Of a DNA stretch of 64,000 nt, positions 57,095 through 64,000 are shown one piece after another; position 1 is the stretch's first letter, and each line of letters begins with the position of its first letter. Origin of the DNA: Cristatella mucedo (Eukaryota; Bryozoa; Phylactolaemata; Cristatellidae); contig WPIO01000001.1 of NCBI GenBank assembly GCA_009760855.2, forward strand, positions 2,741,001-2,805,000, given 5' to 3'. The notes below the pieces were generated by a model, which had not been told where the DNA came from, made no database searches, and saw only the letters and a program-made list of their open reading frames with translations. Position numbers and translations under genes: made by a program.

Positions 57095-57845
57095 CTTTAG
57101 CTAAGACTTAAAGTCATTCCAAAAAAGTGAACCAAGCCAGAAGTCAGACCTGCGGTGCATTCGAACTGCAGGCGAACCATCATTAGATGATTTCAATTTA
57201 GTGCAAAGGATAACCGGACTAATAGAAGCTGGAGAGCAGAGTAATGCGGAAGCACGTGACTGGCCGACCAAGGATGTCTGATAGGTAGGCTGGTGCAAGC
57301 GAGTGAAAGGTGACCTCTTGGCTAATGAGAGGATCTTGAAGTCGATTCGATATTTGATCGGGATCCAGTGAAGCTCAAACCGAAGGGGTGTGATGTGGCA
57401 GCTACGCCATAGACGCCTGACCAGAAGAACAGCAGAGTTTTACACGAGATGCAGACAATTAAGGCTTAAAGTCCTGATTGACGGGCATTGAAGTAGCTTG
57501 GTGACATGTCTCTGACTCGTAAACGAGATTGTCTGTCTTACTCTTAGCCAAGCAGGTCATGATTTCGGCGATGTTTCTTAGTTGAAAGTACGGTCACTTG
57601 TCAGCGGAGGAAATGTGCTCATCCGATAACAAGATATTTTGGAACAGCGTACTCAAATTGCTGTCGTGACTGACTGTAATGTGACTGGACGTGACTGGAA
57701 TGATGACAGACGAACCAATCTTGAAGGTTTTTAAGGGGTGGGCGTCAGGTTCTTCATGTGTAGGCGTAAGTTTCAAGGAGCGGGTTACCCATGTTCGGCA
57801 ACTGAGCCTTTGCTTAATGTTGCCACTCCAAAACATACTTCGACA
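57095..57845 (-). mobile_element. LINE fragment
   Basis: Minus-strand fragment with nucleotide matches to the LINE at 4690-6150 (TGATAGGTAGGCTGG, TTCTTAGTTGAAAGTA, ATGTGCTCATCC, all as plus-strand strings). No intact frame. Confidence 0.6.
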
Positions 57846-57849
57846 TGGT

Positions 57850-58985
57850 GTTATTGCTTCATTATTTAAGTAACTGTGCCTTTAGCAATATACATGGATG
57901 GTATAGCCTTGTGCACTTCTTGCTAGCAGATCGTTTATCCACCTGCTGCTCTTGCTGGTTGCCAGATGAGTGGTTTTGCATCTGTCGGCACCCTCAACCA
58001 TTCTTGCAGCTGTCGCACGGAGACTCCTGGCTGTTATGGCAAATGTACCAAGCCTTTCTTGTGCCAAGCCTTTCTGATCCCTCGCGGCTGTAGACTGAGT
58101 TAATGCAGCCTGCCAACTCATTTAGCTCAGTCCCCAAACTCAGTTATTGTTCTGCGATGCTCTGAGACTACTTTAGCAGCGCCGCCTGACTCCTTGAACT
58201 GGATAGTCGGGATGACCAGAGGGCCCTTAGCAGCCAGCACATAGCAGCAATCGTAGATTGAGCACTGTCGTTGCTCAGCAACTGGGCTTTCAGAGAGCTC
58301 CGAAGCCTTGAGGTTGCTGCTTAAGCGGCTACAAACCATGGGCTGGGTGCTGCATAGCTAGGTCAGAGTAGAGTAGGGTGCCGGTTGCTCAACAGCAGGG
58401 GGCATGTTGCAAGAAACTACTTCAGTATATCTACAATCCAAATTCCTTAGCTGCCACTGATCATCGAGTAGATGATTCGTGCACTGCAGCAAAACGCCGA
58501 GTGCCGAATTGTGCTTTGTATTTGACCAAGCGTCTATTTCGCGTCCCCACAATCAAATGCAGCCCTTTTTTCGGCGCCAAATTCGCGATCATCACAAATG
58601 ATCGTTAGTAGCGGCTCTCTTGACTTATACGTCAAAGCCGTATGCTGAGTTTGAGTGTCGACGTCACGATACGCAGGTGTTAAGAACTTATCTTCAAGCA
58701 CTAAGCTCGTGGATGGGTGTGTGCGCCATTGGCATCGCTCGACTGAATATCGACCGAAGTATACATTCAGATGGCGTAGCAGGTGCTCGAGCCGATACAC
58801 AAAGAGGTGCAAATGTAATTTACTCCGTTTGAGGCGACATATTATGGAGCGCCGAGTCACATGGCAGAGGGCACTATGCTGTTCTGTGGTTTTTAATTGC
58901 ACTGCGATGCGACTGTTGCCTAGAGCACAACTGTACGGTACACGTTGCATTGAGCAAGCGTTTGGACCTTTCGTAACCAAACCGC
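57850..58985. other. Intergenic, nothing firm recognised
   Basis: Includes overlapping open frames on both strands (148 codons minus at 58980-58534), none with a recognisable domain. Confidence 0.45.
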
Positions 58986-58989
58986 AGAA

Positions 58990-59283
58990 ATGATCAGCAG
59001 GCAGCTGGAGCAGCTACATAGCTTTGCTACGGGTTTGCTTGGATTTGGATCGAGCACATTCGCCGCAGGATATCTGCTCGTTCCTGAACACGAAGGACTG
59101 CCCTGCGAGATTGGTCTTACAGCTGTGACAGGCAAAGCATTCAGCGTGCCAATATTTGCTGTCGAACGGAATGTACTTGCATCCTCCCTGAGCTACAACG
59201 ACAAAGAAAAGGATGTCATGGTGAACTTTTCCAGGGTGACGGATTGTGAAGTTTCGTGTGGCCCTGATAAAGCCGAATCCTGA
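58990..59283 (+). CDS. Unrecognised small open frame (97 codons)
   Basis: It runs from an ATG in fair context to a stop and reads like balanced protein (MISRQLEQLHSFATGLLGFG, then GYLLVPEHEGLPCEIGLTAV). No signal peptide, domain or family recognised and no splice sites are needed. It may be chance or a single-exon gene or exon. It lies about 200 bases left of the 41-bp minisatellite. Confidence 0.2.
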   Translation: MISRQLEQLHSFATGLLGFGSSTFAAGYLLVPEHEGLPCEIGLTAVTGKAFSVPIFAVERNVLASSLSYNDKEKDVMVNFSRVTDCEVSCGPDKAES

Positions 59284-59500
59284 AATTGATCTAGCCGTTT
59301 AGCTGCGCAGTCTTATGCCTTCTCTCAAGATTGATCAAGTTACGTTAGTTAGGTAGACATTGGTGTACTTTTAGAAATTGAAAAGTAAGTTCACTGGAAG
59401 TGAGCGGAAGTCAGGCCCTTTGAAAATTTTAATAGAGTCGTCGCATGGATGGGAAGGATAGTTCAACCTCATGATTGTCAGCAAAGAGCTCTTCGATGTC

Positions 59501-60075
59501 TAAGTGCCTGGAGCTAGCCGAATGCACCATGCTTTGCTGCAGAAGTGCTTGGAGCTAGCCGAATGCACCATGCTTTAATACGGAAGTGCTAGGAGCTAGC
59601 CGAATGTACCGTGCTTTGCTGCAGAAGTGCTAGGAGCTAGCCGAATGCACCATGCTTTAATACGGAAGTGCTCGGCGCTAGCCGAATGCACCCTGCTTTA
59701 AGCAGGAAGTGCTAGAAGATAGCCGAATGTACTGAACAATGCTGCTTCGGGGTGCACGAAAATGGCAGAATGCACTATGCATTGCAGCTGTATTGCCAGG
59801 AGCTAGCGAAATGCACTAGAAACTACTGCAGCATTGCTGCATGGGTTCTCAGAGCTAACCCACTGAATTTCGCATCGCAGCTAAATTGCATGGAGCTAGC
59901 CGAATGGACCAAGCCTCGGAGGAGAAATGCTCGTAGCTTGCTGAATGCTCCATGAATTGCTGCAGAAGTGCTCTGAGCAACTTATATGTATCGCGAATCG
60001 CTGCAGAAATGCTCGGCATTGGCCGAATGGGCAAGGCATCGCAGTAGAAGGGTTCGGATATAGCCGAATGCAAAA
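59501..60075. repeat. 41-bp minisatellite with dimer structure
   Basis: Starts at 59501, 59542, 59583, 59624 and 59665 are spaced exactly 41 bases, each carrying GAAGTGCT..GAGCTAGCCGAATG or a close variant. Unit ends alternate between TTTGCTGCA and TTTAATACG, so the array looks like an 82-bp higher-order unit. Beyond 59706 the copies drift and vary in length but the AGCCGAATG core persists to about 60070. Confidence 0.9.
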
Positions 60076-60394
60076 TACGTTACTTGAAGAAGCAGAAGCC
60101 TTGAATTACCTGAGAGCAAAGCCTTTACTGAAAAAGTGAAGACAAGAACCAGCTGTTGTGAGAAACCTCTCAAGCCATCCGAGCCAAAATGAGCAAGTTG
60201 AGTGCTGAAAAATTAGGTAGCCAAGCAAATTTCTTCTGGGACTAAAGCTGCACGGAATTAACCAACATGTTAGCCAAGTCAAGGTCAGATCTCTCCTTGA
60301 CTTGATTACGGCTCAGCATCGGGCTATGAGATATGAACTAATATATAGGACTAGTTCCTCCCTCTATGTTAATATATAGGTCCACCCTCTTCCC

Positions 60395-60545
60395 GACCCG
60401 GCGGTCGTGGGTTCGAGTTCTGCAGCGAGCAATCCTTTATTATCCACTGAAAGCAGCGGTGATAGCCGTGAAGGCTCTTCTGCCGATACGTAAAATGAGT
60501 CTGTTAGATCAACTAGCCTTTAATTTACTTTTTAGCAGCTGGCTT
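60395..60545 (+). repeat. SINE family A, copy 6 (head-truncated)
   Basis: B box GTGGGTTCGAGTTCTG, then AGCAATCCTTTATTATCCAC, GAAGGCTCTTCTGCCGATAC and TCTGTTAGATCAACTAG. The A box is not clear. Confidence 0.7.
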
Positions 60546-60773
60546 GGGTGCCTAAGTTTAACATAAATGCGCGTTCGTTGCCACTTGGACGTGACCATCA
60601 TTCTCTGTATAGTAGGAATAAGTTTTCAAAGGACCAAAATGTACAGAATATAAGCTGTTTCATGGTGTGAAGACACGCAAACGTGTATACTCTGGGATTT
60701 AAGAAATGTGGTACACAAAATAAGACCATTTCGCTCTAATCTGACGAGAAGTTAGCAACATTGTTCTCTTTAC

Positions 60774-60960
60774 CTATCGCATCCTTGCAGCTCTGACACT
60801 TTTTTCCGAAAGTGGTATCGTAGCATGGAGCGCAGTATGGAACACCATCCTTCTTGAGAAACTTCATGGACCCCAACTCCATTTTGCAGACGTTACAGCA
60901 GAAACACTTCTGATGGTAAGTTAACTCACCAAGGCAAAATACGTCGTTCTCCGTAATCGA
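60774..60960 (-). CDS. LIM-domain exon (FHL/paxillin-like class)
   Basis: Acceptor ctattgcag, phase 0 start, donor GATAG|GTAAAG, one base left over. It reads SITENDVFCLGELTYHQKCF, then CCNVCKMELGSMKFLKKDG, then VPYCAPCYDTTFGKKCQSCK. The H-x2-C-x2-C-x2-C...C-x2-C pattern is the second half of one LIM domain, and KCQSC opens the next, so the protein has at least two tandem LIM domains. LIM domains bind zinc and mediate protein contacts at the cytoskeleton or in the nucleus. The spacing CYDTTFGKKCxxC resembles four-and-a-half-LIM proteins, but the family cannot be fixed from one exon. The first CxxC pair would sit in the preceding exon, which I did not find. Orphan exon of a minus-strand gene or a pseudogene fragment. 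Confidence 0.75.
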
Positions 60961-62410
60961 CTGCAATAGAACAAGCAATCGTGAATATAGGCTGTCAGAA
61001 GACTCAAGACCTTGGATATTGGAAGAAAAGTCAGCATCTTGATTTCAACAAGAAATTTCACACCTGATTTTATATTCATGCACAATGCTGCTTCATTTAT
61101 CTTAATCGGCTCATGTTGTACGACACACGGAATTCACTATAATTCCCAACCAAAAAACATATATTAATATAAGCAATTAGAAAGGATAGGTTGAGACAAT
61201 AAAATATGTGTATTAAATTAGACCTCATCGTGATCAGCCAAGATATTACCTAGAAATGGTGGGATAGTGAATATTTGATTCTGATGGAGGTGCAACTAAA
61301 ACAGAGGATGGTCCAGCATGCAAGAAATAGAATTACTTATATAACAGCTAAACAATCAGAAATAATGATTTTTCAAACTAGGCGACAGTAAGGACCCCTA
61401 AGCAACTGAACGAGAACCAACTTTCTCGCGGCCGTAAATCCAGCTTTAAATATAGGTATTAACTGCTAAACTGATTGGGAATGCAAAGTTTAATAGCTTA
61501 CGTTTAGCGACCTCATTGATGACTCGGTTTTTCTTATATGCATATATATTATTTTCTTATATATATATATATATATATTTCATTTGTATAGCGCCCTAAA
61601 AAACTCAATTCTCTATTCAGGCGCTTCGCTTAAGCTACTGGGCTCGAACCCATGACCTCGGTTATCAAATGCATTCACCATGACCCTGGTCGGGCCAGCA
61701 CCTTAACCGTTGGGCCAAAGCAGCGCGGCATAGTTTCTGGTCCCGGCTGGCATCGTGAATCTGTTTCCTGCCAGGGCCAATCGACCCAGTAACACTACGG
61801 CAGTGGAGCTTTGTCTGGAGTAAAAGATCGAGTCGAGAAAGATCTACTGCTGCCGATCTGTCTGCCAAGTACTCACTGGAGGTAGTGCGTCTCGGAAAAA
61901 TTCTAGCTCCATCGCCGGTGACCTCGGTTCAGGAGGAAAAATCCTTAAACTTTCCCATACACAAAAGTCATTCAAACCTGGAACTATGCTCCCTAAAACG
62001 TATACAGAGTGGTTTGCCCTATCACAGGAACGCGTTGAAATTTCGAACCGACATCCAGACGCTTCGCTGCATGGGGCACAGGATGACAGCTTCTTAAGAA
62101 ATGCAGGGTGAGGGAGAAATGGAGGAGAAGAAAGCTAAACTCATTCGGTCTCGAGCGGGCCTTGGCACAATATTTGTGGAATTGCATTGCAAATTTTTAA
62201 AGCTGACTACGCATATATTTATATATTGTCATTGCAAACGATTCAATGTGCTATTATTCTAATCGTAATCAATACAATATATTGCCATCGTGATTGAAGC
62301 GAATAGAATATATTGACATGCATTTTCAATAGAATTATTGTTGAATGTTATTCGTAAAAATAATGCTGCTTTCATTTCTCACATAGATTACTCAATAATC
62401 CTCATCGTCC
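60961..62410. other. Non-coding stretch upstream of the LIM exon
   Basis: Contains TA repeats (61555-61580) and a family B SINE. A possible start (GCGATGGAGC, minus, near 61914) with donor CCTCCA|GTGAGT opens MELEFFRDALPP in phase 0, which would fit the LIM exon's phase, but it lacks the expected first CxxC. It stays unassigned. Confidence 0.4.
61572..61735 (-). repeat. SINE family B, copy 2
   Basis: Minus strand: TTTGGCCCAACGGTTAAGGT as A box, ATGGGTTCGAGCCC as B box, tail GAAGCGCCTGAATAGAGAAT then AGGGCGCTATACAAATGAAA. Same arrangement as the copy at 4535. Confidence 0.8.
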
Positions 62411-62640
62411 TCGTCAGTCAGTTCCCCTTCTTCCTCTTCTTCTTCCGTTTCTGCGTCATTCACAGCTACAGCTACCAGTGCCAAATTTCACAGATCTCTA
62501 TTTCGCTTGAAGAAAACCAATGCTTCAAGCGTGCGCGGTGGCAGACTTTGGCGTTTCTGAGAAAACTTCAGCTTGCTAGAACCACCATTCGATACCATTC
62601 GACGTAGGAAGCAGAAACTTGGTATCAAAATAAGCCTGCA
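62399..62640 (-). pseudogene. hAT-superfamily transposase C-terminal relic
   Basis: Minus strand from about 62606: RRMVSNGGSSKLKFSQKRQS, then LPPRTLEALVFFKRNRDL. This resembles the hAT dimerisation segment (SERVFSxAG...KRxxLxPxxLExLVFLKxN). A TGA at about 62488 interrupts it. The frame then stays open through VNDAETEEEEEEGELTDEDD to a final stop near 62399, so an acidic tail continues in frame. The upstream part of the open frame (to 62781) is not recognisable. No terminal inverted repeats found. Confidence 0.5.
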
Positions 62641-62899
62641 CGTGGGTTCCTGTTGCAAAAGCTGTCGCTTCAACGTAGGTTCGGCTAAGAAAAGTGTGCA
62701 ATCGTCCACTTCGTCAGAATTATCAGCACTGTAGTGCGATTTCAACGGGGCGTAAACAGAGGCAGTTTCATCTGAATTCAATCGACCTTCGTTAACATCT
62801 GTATTATTACTGACATTTGTGATTTTGGGATCACGGGGTCACGCGGTCTAATGCTTTATTGCGGGTTAATGGTTTGATTGGTTCACGGGTTAAATGGGA

Positions 62900-64000
62900 T
62901 CATGCTTAAATGATTTAGTGTTTTACAAAGGTGAGTCAATGCCGGAACAAGAGCAGGCAGTGGAAAACATGATGGAGGGGAGAATGGCTGTGCGGTGTAA
63001 CGCTGCAAGCGTTGACGAAATACAACAGTGTCGGAGCCCACCTCGGTGTCTGCATTTCGTCGTTTCTGTACCGGCGCGTGCTTGGCAGCTTAAACGAACT
63101 ACGAAGTTAGTTTCCCCATTTCGCCATACTAATTTCTCCAGTCCCCGTTTGTCTGAAGGGCTTGTAGTTGTTTAGGAAACGCAGTGGCTAGATCCTCAAA
63201 GGCCGCAGAATCGTTTGTTGCCTCTCAGAGGTGAAATTGTTTTGTTCCTGAAGCGGCACTGCGAGCCGATTGGCGCAGCTCGTTTTCGCATTGATGCTTC
63301 GCGCGGTCTGTTAGACTCAGGACTACGGGCGTATTTCGCTCCCCTCGTGCCCGAGTTCATGCGTGCGCGCGACCTAGAGGATCCAGTGGCCGTCGAGGGG
63401 CCGCCATTGCCCGGCCATAAAATACAGGTCACAGGTCACAGCTAAATACGGGGTCAAGGATATGGCTCTTCCTATTGGCCAAGTGAACGCGCCAATAGAA
63501 ATCGCTTCGGTGGTTTCGCTGTTGTCGTTCGCAGAGAACCTTACGCTTGAACACTTTACGTGCTTGTAACATAACGAACGCATACACTTACGAAATCGCA
63601 AGGCGGAACTTTTCTCTGTCTGGGTATTATTGTGATTTCAAGTCCTATATAAGCAAAAAATAGATGTACTGGCTGGACGCATGATATACCTTAGCTTCTG
63701 GTCAGTGTGAAAAGCCCCTGTAGTAATATCATGAGGTAGTTAAAAACTTTTAGCTCATTGGTTACGACTACCATAGCTACTTTTCTGGGTATGTTCCTAA
63801 ATTAGTTGAGAAACCTACGCTCTTTATTCCAGACAAGCCTACGGGTCTAATAAAATAAAAAGTGGGTACTAGTAATATTCTGTAGATAGCATCTGCAGGT
63901 ACCCTTAGTTGCTACTTTGCATGCACAGTTGTTAAACTTTCAAATTATTATATTAAAGTGCTCAATAACTGCTAAGATGCATCGTTTATATCTGTGTTCG
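62900..64000. other. Right-end stretch, nothing firm recognised
   Basis: A GC-richer patch at 63190-63440 carries open frames on both strands (76 and 78 codons) with no recognisable domain. The rest is AT-rich. Confidence 0.4.

Noticed and set aside
58534..58980. 148-codon minus-strand frame as a downstream exon of the LIM gene
   Set aside because: It lacks the Cys/His pattern of a LIM domain and fits no splice phase convincingly.
61665..61914. MELEFFRDALPP start joined directly to the LIM exon
   Set aside because: Phase fits, but the first LIM domain would then lack its CxxC pair. It was kept only as a note.

Overview
This is a eukaryotic, almost certainly invertebrate metazoan, window: short GT-AG exons scattered through long introns, many microsatellites, and degenerate L2/CR1-type LINEs and tRNA-derived SINEs. 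I cannot name the phylum from sequence alone.

The left 38.5 kb is dominated by one minus-strand gene for a sacsin-like giant co-chaperone. I could join 22 internal coding exons (38543 down to 262) with every splice phase matching, giving about 1793 codons. The first repeat unit (exons 1-15, about 1416 codons) begins with an Hsp90-like ATPase (N-box ELIQNAEDA, then [10 protein letters not shown] and GRFGLGF) and continues through the sacsin middle region. A second unit starts at exon 16 ([11 protein letters not shown], then [29 protein letters not shown]) and runs off the left edge. The initiator exon is not established, although a weak candidate lies near 39949. The 3' end is outside the window.

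Repeat unit 1 carries the whole post-ATPase core in one GC-rich 1.6-kb exon (24010-25617). The same part of unit 2 is split over at least five small exons in AT-rich sequence.

The right 25 kb is gene-poor: LINE fragments in both orientations, GC-rich patches at 47.5-50.4 kb that could be promoter-like, a 41-bp minisatellite at 59.5-60.1 kb, one LIM-domain exon (60774-60960, minus) and a decayed hAT-transposase relic near 62.4-62.8 kb.

Two SINE families are recognisable. Family A has at least six copies with a tRNA-like head and a conserved tail. Family B has a tRNA-like head and a 3' tail matching that of the local LINE, the pattern expected for a LINE/SINE partnership.
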